This document shows positions 24,168-35,000 of a stretch of 64,000 nucleotides of DNA, one piece after another. Location of the stretch: positions 1,612,001 to 1,676,000 of the forward strand of contig JAOWBW010000388.1 in NCBI GenBank assembly GCA_026119855.1, read 5' to 3'. Each line of letters starts with the position of its first letter. Position 1 is the stretch's first letter. The DNA is from Campanula takesimana (taxonomy: Eukaryota; Streptophyta; Magnoliopsida; Asterales; Campanulaceae). Both the position numbers and the translations under genes were made by a program. The notes below the pieces were generated by a model, which saw only the letters and a list, made by a program, of their open reading frames with translations, ran no database searches and had not been told where the DNA came from.

Positions 24168-24385
24168 TTATTTAAAATAAAAGATTTGACTCATGACCAA
24201 TGAAAGAGTGATACATGATGAGCCCGCACTTGTTAGACCGGAGACAAGCCCGGACGAACCGGACGGATCGAGCCTATCTCCATCAGATCTCAAGCCAAAA
24301 GTCTGAACCGGATTAACACGCTGAAGGATATGCCCGAGGGCACAACCCGCCATATTTTCCTCATCCTCCACCTTCAAAGAGATTC
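24168..24385 (-). pseudogene. hAT transposase, last exon
   Basis: On the minus strand an acceptor TGTAG ends at 24386 and the exon starts GAATCTCTTTGAAGGTGGAG, in phase with the preceding donor (ATTG then GTAAC, 24471/24470). It encodes an acidic C-terminal tail (SLKVEDEENMAGCALGHIL) and ends at 24168. This tail is not itself diagnostic. Confidence 0.5.
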
Positions 24386-24470
24386 CTACATTCAAAAAGT
24401 GTTACTTAGAATATACAAATAAAATTAATAAATTAATAAAATGAAAAAAATATAAAACTTCAATAGTTAC

Positions 24471-25333
24471 CAATATTTTCATTTCGAAGCCAATTTTGAA
24501 GACACATCAATGCTTCCAAGGTATTAGGGGTCAATCTACTTCGATGTGGGCTAATCAATCTCCCACTTGTGCTAAAAGCCGACTCCGATGCAACACTAGT
24601 AACCGGAATAGCAAGTATATCCCTTGCAATTTTTTGTAAAGTGGGAAATTTAACACCATTTGTTTTCCACCATCCCAAAATATCAAAGTTAGGAGTTTTG
24701 GCAACACCATCTCTTTCAAATAATGGTCCAATTCCGATTTTGCATTGAGTTGACTAGAAGTAGTACTAACAAACATGTCAAAACCCGAAAGAGAGTCACT
24801 TGCAATCGAAGAGTTGGAAGAAGATGTTCCACCCACATTTACCCTTGAATTTCCCTTACTTTGGTACTCTTTTAACAAGTCATAACAATTATTTCGAAAT
24901 TTTTCAATATTCTCAATGTAAGCCAACTCACCATAAATAAGGGGTAGAAAGTACTCAAGAAGCTTCAACTTAAATCTTGGATCTAAAACACAAGCAATCC
25001 CTAAAGTTAAATGGCATTCACCCCAATACTTATCGTACTTCTCAATCATCCTTTGTGCCATATCCGAAATAAAGATTTCGGAATCACTAACCCAAGCGTT
25101 TAATGCCAACTTAAGTTCACAAACTTTCACAAAAAAACTCATTCGCCGTAGGACAAGAAGTACTTGAAAACATTACCGTCACAAAAAACTTAGTGATTCC
25201 GAAATCTTTACCGTCACATCATAGGATACTTTCAATTTCTCGGTTATTCTTTCTACTCTTCTCCAATCTTCCTCACTTGGTACACAATTATATGACCTCT
25301 CTTTTTGTTTCAACCTTGGAAATACAACTTTAT
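24471..25333 (-). pseudogene. hAT transposase, C-terminal half
   Basis: Minus-strand sequence encodes the conserved hAT C-terminal part: KYWGECHLTLGIACVLDPRF, then, after a frameshift near 24700, the dimerisation region (DILGWWKTN, FPTLQKIARDILAIPVTSVA, SESAFSTSGRLISPHRSRL). These are the hallmark hATC motifs of plant BED/RICESLEEPER-like transposases. Two breaks are visible: the frameshift near 24700 and a 35-bp templated insertion around 25174-25218. The reading continues upstream beyond the solo LTR. Confidence 0.85.
25071..25218. repeat. 20-bp inverted copy and 10-bp direct repeat (templated insertion)
   Basis: 25071-25090 (AAAGATTTCGGAATCACTAA) is present as an exact reverse complement at 25190-25209, 100 bp away. 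The insertion is flanked by the direct repeat TACCGTCACA (25174-25183 and 25209-25218). Removing 35 bp would restore the hAT reading frame, so this is a secondary lesion copied from nearby DNA. Confidence 0.7.
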
Positions 25334-25338
25334 ATAAC

Positions 25339-26739
25339 TGTTGGGTATGCTTATCTCTTAACCCTCCTATTTATGTTAGAATTGATTGATACCATCACTT
25401 ATTAATATTTTATGGACTTTAGGACCCTATGTAAGAAGTTTTATAACTTCAATTTTTAGCTTAGTCCATTTTATAGTATAGGCTTAGAATATAGGACTTG
25501 GAGCGAAAAGGAATGAAGATCTAAGAAAAACTGTGGTCACTGCGCAGGTCTCTCCTGCGTAGCATCCTACCTTGCTCAGTTTTCGATGCATTCAGATCAT
25601 CTAACTTGGAAAACGCTTTGAAGATGCACGCTTATTAAAGTGCTGAGGTGTGCAGAAACGACAAAGCAAGCACACAGCATATCCAACGGTGGAGATGCGC
25701 TCAAGTGAAATATGTCAAATGAAGACAGCTGTCATCCTTCTAGAAGAAGCTTTTGAATTTAGTCTTCATGCTCAGTCTCCAACGGCTCAGAGATACCTGC
25801 ACACCAATCATATTGTGCCAGGTCATCAACCTTGATCAGACCCCCAACGGCTATAAAGGACATCTGCGCACCAATCATATAGTGCCAACTCATCGTCCTT
25901 GCTCAGAGCACCAACGACTAGTTTTAAGCTATCTGCTATAAATAGCCTGCTCATCTTCATTTCCAAGTGGCTAGAGTTTGTGCTTTCATAAGTGTCCTTG
26001 AAGTTAAGAAGATTGCTGGTTATATTCCCAGATTCAAGATCAACCTTCAAACCTTCATACCTTCAAACTCCTGCCCAGATCCTAAGCCTTATATCACCAG
26101 AATTCTTCGTGCTCTTCATCTCATAGATTCATAGAGCCCAGAAATTCTGTCACACACACACCTCTTAAAGCTTCGATCATTTAGATCTTACTTCTCGAGA
26201 AACACCGGTTTAGTCTAGGATTTGCACTTCATAGATTAGATTTTGATTTGATTTTTGATTCTTTGTAATCTTGTAAAAGCTCCTCACATCAATATAAATC
26301 TCATTAGAAAATCCAAGACTTACCATCTTGGTAGAGGACGTAGATCTTTCATCGATCGAACCTCTCCAAATAGCTTGTTTTTTATTCTCGCTATTTGTTT
26401 CCTGCTTAGTTATTTCTGAATTACTGCTTTGTTTGATCTTACCAGATTGCTGTTATTGCTGTTGTGCTTGTTATTGCTTATTGCCTTAGAAACTTTTTAA
26501 CCAACTCTTTTAGCCAAAACTTAGCGCGTGTGTTTTATGCCTGCGCAGTATACCCTGTGCAGTGCTGCTTTAAATTTCCGCTGTGCATTTCACACTCTCA
26601 CTGCGCGCTATACTTAGCTTATTTGAGAACTGTGCGCATAAGCCATTAATTTGCAAAAGGGTCTGAAAAGAATTTAAAAAAGCTATTCCCCCCCCCCTCT
26701 AGCATTTTTCATACCCTTGTTGCCCCTTTAGGACTAACA
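25339..26739 (+). mobile_element. Solo copia LTR, SIRE-related
   Basis: 1401 bp, starts TGTTGGGTATGC and ends GGACTAACA. It has a perfect 5-bp target duplication ATAAC (25334-25338, 26740-26744) and no interior, so it is a solo LTR left by recombination between LTRs. It shares with the SIRE LTR at 10 kb the block from CCAAGACT to GATCGAACCTCTCCAAATAG (about 26313-26370), the TTCCGCTGTGCATTTCAC block and the C-rich CCCCTCTAGC end, but is otherwise diverged. It carries CTGCGCA-type motifs where the SIRE LTR has TGCGCC. TATA box TATAAATA at 25937-25944. It interrupts the hAT transposase exon. Confidence 0.92.
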
Positions 26740-26744
26740 ATAAC

Positions 26745-26824
26745 AAAGCGGTTTCAAGCATAATGTAAGTTGAATTCCATCTCGTAGGACAATCAAGAGT
26801 CAAACATTTAGTGTGTTTAAGTGA
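26745..26824 (-). pseudogene. 80-bp island of hAT transposase exon
   Basis: The piece between the two insertions. Read on the minus strand across the LARD target site it gives the invariant hAT motif LDCPTRWNSTY, followed by MLETAL, and continues in frame across the solo LTR into YKVVFPRL. This is direct proof that both LTR elements landed in one exon. Confidence 0.9.
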
Positions 26825-27054
26825 TAGTTTGTAACGCCCATTCTTAATCTCGTTAAATATTTGACTTATTTGTTAAATTCTTGACATGCTTGTTAAATTC
26901 TTGACTAGCATATTTATATGCTATTTTATTTGAGTTAATTATTTAACTACTTTAGAAAATTAAGGTGGTTAAATGTCAAAGTTGAAAGTTTAGGGGCCTT
27001 TTTGTCAAAGTTAGAATTTGAGGGGCCTAGTGGCAATTCTTGGAAAGTTCCAAG

Positions 27055-27063
27055 TATATAAGG
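27055..27063 (+). promoter_or_regulatory. TATA box of LARD LTR
   Basis: TATATAAGG at 27055-27063; identical copy at 32289-32297 in the 3' LTR. It sits unusually close to the LTR start. Confidence 0.6.
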
Positions 27064-27779
27064 TTGTTTGCCTGAGAAAGGCAAATCATTTTCTCAAAGT
27101 TTCTCGTTCTTTCTCTCTGTTTCATTTAAGGGAGTTCAGTTTTACCCTATTCTCGACTCCTCGCGATTAATTATCCCTCTGTTCGTGATTCTGGTCCCGG
27201 ATAAATATTCGTGGCGTTGAATAGAGCGTTTCCTGCCGATCAGAATTTAATTTGGGTCAACTTGATTTTTGACTAGGAAAGTTATTGACTCCCCCTTACT
27301 TGTAATAACATGCATATATGTTATTCCCGCTACTTGTTCTTGTTAAAATTGTGTTTTGAGCAATTTTTGCGATACTTGTTAAATTGGAACGAAGGGAGTA
27401 TAAATATAGAAATTTGAAAAAGTATACTCCTGGGTTTGTTGAAAGATTAATAGGAAAAATTATACTCCTATTCGTGAGACGGTAAAATAGTAACTTGATT
27501 TAAATATTATTAGAAAAATTGTACCATTATTTGTGGTACGTGGAAATGAATGGAAGTATCTCTAAATGGGTATATTATTGTACTTATACTTTTGGGACGG
27601 AGAATTTGTAAGTATAAAAGTCTCTGTTGAAATAAGAAAGTATAATTGAAATGAGTGATTTAAGCTTGTTATTATACTCCTGGGTTTGATAATATATTGA
27701 TAAAAATTATACTCCTACGCTTGGGAGGGAAAATTATTTAACCTGGGAAAGAATTCGGATTTTGGCATTTTTGGGCCTT

Positions 27780-27887
27780 GGGCGACCGCCCATTTTGGGC
27801 TGGGCGACCGCCCATCTATCTGAAGTATTTTGTTCTTGGAAAGCCTGATTTTGGGCGACCGCCCACACCATTTTGTGCGGCCGCCCA
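27780..27887 (+). repeat. Four GC boxes in LARD LTR
   Basis: GGGCGACCGCCCA at 27780-27792, 27802-27814 and 27853-27865 and GTGCGGCCGCCCA at 27875-27887. In the 3' LTR a 22-bp deletion between the first two boxes leaves three (33027-33112). Compare 720-825. Confidence 0.75.
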
Positions 27888-28048
27888 TATGTCCTGAAAA
27901 ATTGTAAAACTTGTTTAATGATTGTATAAGTTGGAAATAACCCTTGTTAAGGCATATAGCCTTAGGATAAGATGTCCTAGTAAGTATTGTGATACCTTAG
28001 GGGTATCAGAAGTGAGTCTTGAACATGATTACTCATTAAATTAAAATG

Positions 28049-28830
28049 AGAACTTGAGTATAAAAGGAAGAACTCTTTTATATGTCTTGAAAGTGCTATG
28101 AACAAGCACTTATGTGTTATGCTTGTCTTGAAGCCTATGATTGTGCACCTTAGGGGCATTAAAACAATGACTTGAGGTTGAATATCCTATGTAGGGGATT
28201 AAGAACTTGTAAGTATGAGTTGTATAGCTCATTTACTTAAATTGAACTCGAAGTATTCTTGGTCTAGGTTTATGGTATTACCCTAGATAGCCTAGATGAG
28301 TGTTGTAGAACACTCTAGTACTGAAAAATAGTCCCTTTGTGAATAAATGAAATGTGGACTTGAATCATAATTAAATGATAACTTGAGTATAAGAGTAGTA
28401 ACTCTTTTATGTGTCTTGAAGTTAATGTTTGTGTACCTTAGGGGCACCAACTAATGTCTTGAGCTTGAATGTCCTAAGAAAAGGATTTGAAACTAATACG
28501 TGAAAGATGTATAATTCTTCCTAGCTTGAACTTGAAGTATAAGATAATTAACTCTTGTACAGGTTTAATCATCCAAAGAAATGGATTGAGAACTTGGATA
28601 TAAGATGATAAGATCTTGTATATGTATTGAATGTCCTGAATGTCTTGAATGTCTTGAAAGTCTTGAATGTCCTGAATGTCCTGAATGTCCTGAATGTCTT
28701 GAATGTCTTAAGATGAGACAGTAACTTGAAATATAAGACAATAAAATCTTGTACATGACTTGAACATCCAAATAATTGGATTAAGACTTGAATATAAGAT
28801 TATAAAATCTTGTACGTGCCTTGACACCAA
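28049..28830 (+). repeat. Degenerate array of units with small inverted repeats
   Basis: At least six units begin ACTTGAATATAAGA-like and contain a short inverted repeat such as AAGAT...ATCTT or AAGAG...CTCTT, followed by TGTA or TTATGTG and TTGAA. Units start near 28051, 28380, 28528, 28591, 28725 and 28782. The arms differ between units but mostly stay complementary. Confidence 0.5.
28628..28708 (+). repeat. 9-bp minisatellite in LARD 5' LTR (9 copies)
   Basis: Nine copies of TGAATGTCY with one TGAAAGTCT. The 3' LTR has seven copies (33853-33915). Confidence 0.95.
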
Positions 28831-29547
28831 TATAGGTGTATGGTAACAAACTTGAAAGAGTCTTGATGTGTATATGCAATCTTGCATATATTTACTTGAT
28901 AGAATGTGGCTTCTTGATTGATTGGTACATGGTATGAATAACCAAAGAATTGGGTTATGGAACTAGATAGAGAATGATTAACTCTACTACAGACTTGAAT
29001 TTGATACGTGTGTATTGTAAGTGTTATGAACAAACACTAAAGTGCTAGTGATTGGTTTTAATCGTGTATATACTCAATGAAGTATATAAAGAATAAAGAA
29101 GATATCTTGTCTTGAAATGGGTTCCTAAAGAAAATAGGGACTAGTGTAATATGAAGATAATTCATATAATCGTGAATACTACAATTTAAATTAATAAGAA
29201 TTGTTATAGAACACAATATGTGTTAGAAAATGTATTCGATTATTAACGATACATATACGTGAAGTATGACTGTGTCTAGGTACAATGTGACCTATTCTAC
29301 TACGTGTTTAGAGTCTAAGGTATTGGGCTCTACTTGATAGTAAGGGTATCGTGATAGACACCTTAATGTGTTAAACGTGACATAAATATGTACGTGCAAA
29401 CTTGGCATGTGACTAAGTGATATACCCTACTACGTGATTGAGGTCTGTTATTAATAGACCCTAACTTGGATTGATCGTGTTATATGGACACTTACGTGCC
29501 ATAGTTGAACTTGATTGGTATTCGCAATAATTGAGTACGTGTACTTA

Positions 29548-29661
29548 TATTCTCGTGAGCACATGATACATGACTATATGGTGCATATTCTCGTGAGCAC
29601 ATGATACATGACTACATGGTGCATATTCTCGTGAGCACATGATACATGATTACATGGTGCA
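29548..29661 (+). repeat. Three 38-bp tandem units in LARD 5' LTR
   Basis: Three near-identical units starting TATTCTCGTGAGCACATGAT follow one another without spacer. The same three are at 34755-34868. Not a CRISPR: there are no unique spacers. Confidence 0.95.
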
Positions 29662-30752
29662 TAAAGACTGGTCCACTATTATGGGACTTAGTTCTATTCT
29701 CGTAGTTCAAGTAAACATCTACTTGTGCATTCTTGGTGAGTCCAGCTGGTTCTCCTTGCTTGTTCAAAAATATATAGGTTCACGCTTGTCACGAGAGCTG
29801 GGGTTTAAGTGACAATCGGGTCCCTATGTATTTCCGCTTGACCCCTTACTACCGGCCATAGTAAGGGCATAGCTTCCTTGGTTGGAGCAATAAGCCTGAC
29901 CTAAGTGAATGCTAACTCTTGTCTTGAACACCTCGTGGATCTTGTTCTTGTGGATAACACTGGTTACCAGGTCTTCTTATATACTGCACAGCAGTTTCTT
30001 GTTCTTGTTCTTGGTTGTCCTCAGCTAGAAAAGCATCGACAACAAATGGTATTCTTTGGAGGAATAAGGAAGGATTCAGGTAAAAATGCGTGATAGGCCT
30101 ATGTGCATCTTGGTGAGCTGGTCTAGCCTCTCACACTACTTGACTACTTGTTACCTGATCATATTTTGAGCTTGATTACTTGTTGAGTTGGCTTAGCCTC
30201 TCCTATACTTGTTACTTGATAATACTTGATATATGTTTAGTTGAGCATCTACTTGTATTGCATGATAACATGACATATAGTTGCATGTTAATAGCTTACT
30301 GAGATTTATCTCACCCTTTATTTGTTTAATTGTTTCCCCCCCCTAGGAAAGCAGGGGATAGTACGCAGTGAGGCTCGACTTAGCTGGGAACTTACTCAGC
30401 AGGATATTCTTGTTCGAAGTTAGTGTCCTTTTATATTTTGGTAAGGACGATCTTGTATGAGTTAATAACTCTGGGCTTGTATTGGGGTAGTATTTGTTGT
30501 CCCTAGACAGTTCTTGATGCCAGCTTATTTGCTAGGCATGTCTTCCGCTGTATGTAACCTTGTTTGGTTTTAATTTTCTTGGTCTAGAACTCGTTGTGAG
30601 CTATCTTAGCTCCTTATTCTTGAGTAGATATAGCATGTCAGTTTGTTTCTAACAGGTATTGTTCCTGTTTCCCGTTAGTTTCTTGTTTCTTGTTAGTTAC
30701 GCGCACCAGGTTCGAGGTTCTATTAGGGGATCCCGGGACTTGGGGCGTGTCA

Positions 30753-32063
30753 GTGTGGTATCAGAGCTATGGTTTAGCTCTAAGCCTGGATAGGGTCTAT
30801 GGCCTAGGTTGGGTTAGTCTTGGGTGTGTTTTCGACGTCGAGTGCTTCGTTACTTGTTGTCATACCAGGCATAGGACTGGTGTTGATAGTGTTGATCCAA
30901 TTGGATTAGATGGTTTGAGAATCGAGAGCGCGAGTCTTTAAAGACTTAGGCATATCTATCTTGTCTTGTGGACATTGTATCGTGCTATATATGCATGCTT
31001 GTCCTTATCTCGTGAATTATGTGAAAGTGTATTCTCTAGTAAGAGACTACGTGCTTGATATTGTATTGATAAAAGCTTGATAGAAGTGTGGGTGATAACA
31101 CCCTATACGTTCTATGTTGACTGGGTCGTGTCACCGATATGGGACATTGATGTGATACGTGATATAGCTTGGCTGTCTACGTGTCATGACTTGGCTTTCT
31201 ATGTGTTAGGCCAATCTTGTTTACCACAATAGATGGTAATTATTTCTATGCTAGTATGCTTGACTATATATGTGAGCATGATAGATTTATGCATAACCTT
31301 TATGTTCTGCATTGAAAGTCTAGAAAGGGTTCTTGAGATTGTACTGGGTATTTAACCTATGCGATTGACAGTGGGATTCCTACTGAGTAGTGCATGTTAC
31401 TTGATGAGAACCTGGGTTATCTTGAGTTGTTACAGTGCGAATACAGTGCTGACATCTGGATTAATATTCTTGATCTCGATTGAGTTAAACGAGTTGAAGA
31501 TTCAACTTGAGAAATTTCTTGATAGAGGATATATCTACCTTGTAGTGGATGTCTGAAGTGAGTATCTGTGTTGACCTATAAGTGGAAACAACCAAGGTAC
31601 GTGTGTTCTTGAGATTTCGTGGTCTTGTTAGAGATTCATGAATGAATTTCGAAGGCAGCTCCATTGTTAACTATTTGACACCGAGAGCTACATCTTTTGA
31701 TGGATTGTCTTGATGGATTGATATACGTAAAGTCAGTTCTGAATATTGAAACGATGGATAACCACGACTTCAGTATCTGAGATTGCCTAGTGGATTTGAC
31801 TAGTATTACAGTGATCTGGAGGATATGACCAGTTCTATTATTTTAGTGGATATGTCAAGTTTCACCGATATTGTGGATTGACTAATCGAGTCTGCTTGAC
31901 TTTATGTGTTTCGATGTTATAATTTATACATCTAAATTGCATAGAATATTTGTGAATATCTGTGCATAGTCGTGATGTTCTTGAGTTCTATTTGCTGATT
32001 ATATATGTTATAATCTTGATCTAGTAAAAATTCGAGGACGAATTTTTTTTAAGGTGGGGAGGA
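30753..32063 (+). other. Non-coding interior of LARD
   Basis: Only 1.3 kb. It starts with GTG and the tRNA-Met primer site TGGTATCAGAGC (30756-30767) and ends with the purine tract AAGGTGGGGAGGA (32051-32063). No gag or pol domain is recognisable in any frame; the longest open frames (30690-30941, 31359-31556) lack motifs. Only the terminal GAGGACGAAT block recalls the pol end of Ty3 chromoviruses. Confidence 0.8.
30756..30767 (+). promoter_or_regulatory. LARD primer-binding site, tRNA-Met
   Basis: TGGTATCAGAGC three bases after the LTR end, complementary to initiator tRNA-Met. Confidence 0.9.
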
Positions 32064-35000
32064 TGTAACGCCCATTCTTAATCTCGTTAAATATTTGACT
32101 TATTTGTTAAATTCTTGACATGCTTGTTAAATTCTTGACTAGCATATTTATATGCTATTTTATTTGAGTTAATTATTTAACTACTTTAGAAAATTAAGGT
32201 GGTTAAATGTCAAAGTTGAAAGTTTAGGGGCCTTTTTGTCAAAGTTAGAATTTGAGGGGCCTAGTGGCAATTCTTGGAAAGTTCCAAGTATATAAGGTTG
32301 TTTGCCTGAGAAAGGAAAATCATTTTCTCAAAGTTTCTCGTTCTTTCTCTCTGTTTCATTTAAGGGAGTTCAGTTTTACCCTATTCTCGACTCCTCGCGA
32401 TTAATTATCCCTCTGTTCGTGATTCTGGTCCCGGATAAATATTCGTGGCGTTGAATAGAGCGTTTCCTGCCGATCAGAATTTAATTTGGGTCAACTTGAT
32501 TTTTGACTAGGTAAGTTATTGACTCCCCCTTACTTGTAATAACATGCATATATGTTATTCCCGCTACTTGTTCTTGTTAAAATTGTGTTTTGAGCAATTT
32601 TTGCGATACTTGTTAAATTGGAACGAAGGGAGTATAAATATAGAAATTTGAAAAAGTATACTCCTGGGTTTGTTGAAAGATTAATAGGAAAAATTATACT
32701 CCTATTCGTGAGACGGTAAAATAGTAACTTGATTTAAATATTATTAGAAAAATTGTACCATTATTTGTGGTACGGGGAAATGAATGGAAGTATCTCTAAA
32801 TGGGTATATTAGTATAATATAAAATTGTACTTATACTTTTGGGACGGAGAATTTATAAGTATAAAAGTCTCTGTTGAAATAAGAAAGTATAATTGAAATG
32901 AGTGATTTAAGCTTGTTATTATACTCCTGGGTTTGATAATATATTGATAAAAATTATACTCCTACGCTTGGGACGGAAAATTATTTAACCTGGGAAAGAA
33001 TTCGGATTTTGGCATTTTTGGGCCTTGGGCGACCGCCCATCTATCTGAAGTATTTTGTTCTTGGAAAGCCTGATTTTGGGCGACCGCCCACACCATTTTG
33101 TGCGGCCGCCCATATGTCCTGAAAAATTGTAAAACTTGTTTAATGATTGTATAAGTTGGAAATAACCCTTGTTAAGGCATATAGCCTTAGGATAAGATGT
33201 CCTAGTAAGTATTGTGATACCTTAGGGGTATCAGAAGTGAGTCTTGAACATGATTACTCATTAAATTAAAATGAGAACTTGAGTATAAAAGGAAGAACTC
33301 TTTTATATGTCTTGAAAGTGCTATGAACAAGCACTTATGTGTTATGCTTGTCTTGAAGCCTATGATTGTGCACCTTAGGGGCATTAAAACAATGACTTGA
33401 GGTTGAATATCCTATGTAGGGGATTAAGAACTTGTAAGTATGAGTTGTATAGCTCATTTACTTAAATTGAACTCGAAGTATTCTTGGTCTAGGTTTAGGG
33501 TATTACCCTAGATAGCCTTGATGAGTGTTGTAGAACACTCTAGTACTGAAAAATAGTCCCTTTGTGAATAAATGAAATGTGGACTTGAATCATAATTAAA
33601 TGATAACTTGAGTATAAGAGTAGTAACTCTTTTATGTGTCTTGAAGTTAATGTTTGTGTACCTTAGGGGCACCAACTAATGTCTTGAGCTTGAATATCCT
33701 AAGAAAAGGATTTGAAACTAATACGTGAAAGATGTATAATTCTTCCTAGCTTGAACTTGAAGTATAAGATAATTAACTCTTGTACAGGTTTAATCATCCA
33801 AAGAAATGGATTGAGAACTTGGATATAAGATGATAAGATCTTGTATATGTATTGAATGTCCTGAATGTCTTGAATGTCTTGAAAGTCTTGAATGTCCTGA
33901 ATGTCTTGAATGTCTTAAGATGAGACAGTAACTTGAAATATAAGACAATAAAATCTTGTACATGACTTGAACATCCAAATAATTGGATTAAGACTTGAAT
34001 ATAAGATTATAAAATCTTGTACGTGCCTTGACACCAATATAGGTGTATGGTAACAAACTTGAAAGAGTCTTGATGTGTATATGCAATCTTGCATATATTT
34101 ACTTGATAGAATGTGGCTTCTTGATTGATTGGTACATGGTATGAATAACCAAAGAATTGGGTTATGGAACTAGATAGAGAATGATTAACTCTACTACATA
34201 CTTGAATTTGATACGTGTGTATTGTAAGTGTTATGAACAAACACTAAAGTGCTAGTGATTGGTTTTAATCGTGTATATACTCAATGAAGTATATAAAGAA
34301 TAAAGAAGATATCTTGTCTTGAAATGGGTTCCTAAAGAAAATAGGGACTAGTGTAATATGAAGATAATTCATATAATCGTGAATACTACAATTTAAATTA
34401 ATAAGAATGGTTATAGAACACAATATGTGTTAGAAAATGTATTCGATTATTAACGATATATATACGTGAAGTATGACTGTGTCTATGTACAATGTGACCT
34501 ATTCTACTACGTGTTTAGAGTCTAAGGTATTGGGCTCTACTTGATAGTAAGGGTATCGTGATAGACACCTTATTGTGTTAAACGTGACATAAATATGTAC
34601 GTGGAAACTTGGCATGTGACTAAGTGATATACCCTACTACGTGATTGAGGTCTGTTATTAATAGACCCTAACTTGGATTGATCGTGTTATATGGACACTT
34701 ACGTGCCATAGTTGAACTTGATTGGTATTCGCAATAATTGAGTACGTGTACTTATATTCTCGTGAGCACATGATACATGACTACATGGTGCATATTCTCG
34801 TGAGCACATGATACATGACTACATGGTGCATATTCTCGTGAGCACATGATACATGATTACATGGTGCATAAAGACTGGTCCACTATTATGGGACTTAGTT
34901 CTATTCTCGTAGTTCAAGTAAACATCTACTTGTGCATTCTTGGTGAGTCCAGCTGGTTCTCCTTGCTTGTTCAAAAATATATAGGTTCACGCTTGTCGCG

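Larger units (their letters stand above)
26830..30752 (+). repeat. 5' LTR of LARD (3.9 kb)
   Basis: Starts TGTAACGCCCATTC, ends GGGGCGTGTCA. TATA box TATATAAGG at 27055-27063, so U3 is only about 250 bp and the transcribed R-U5 part would exceed 3.6 kb. Inside are a GC-box cluster (27780-27887), a degenerate stem-loop array (28049-28830), a 9-bp minisatellite (28628-28708) and three 38-bp tandem units (29548-29661). No ORF exceeds about 80 codons. Confidence 0.93.

Noticed and set aside
29548..29661. Three regular 38-bp repeats resembling a CRISPR array
   Set aside because: The units are contiguous with no spacers and lie in a plant LTR.
30690..31556. Small ORFs in the LARD interior as gag or pol relics
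   Set aside because: No zinc knuckle, protease, RT or integrase motif in any frame.
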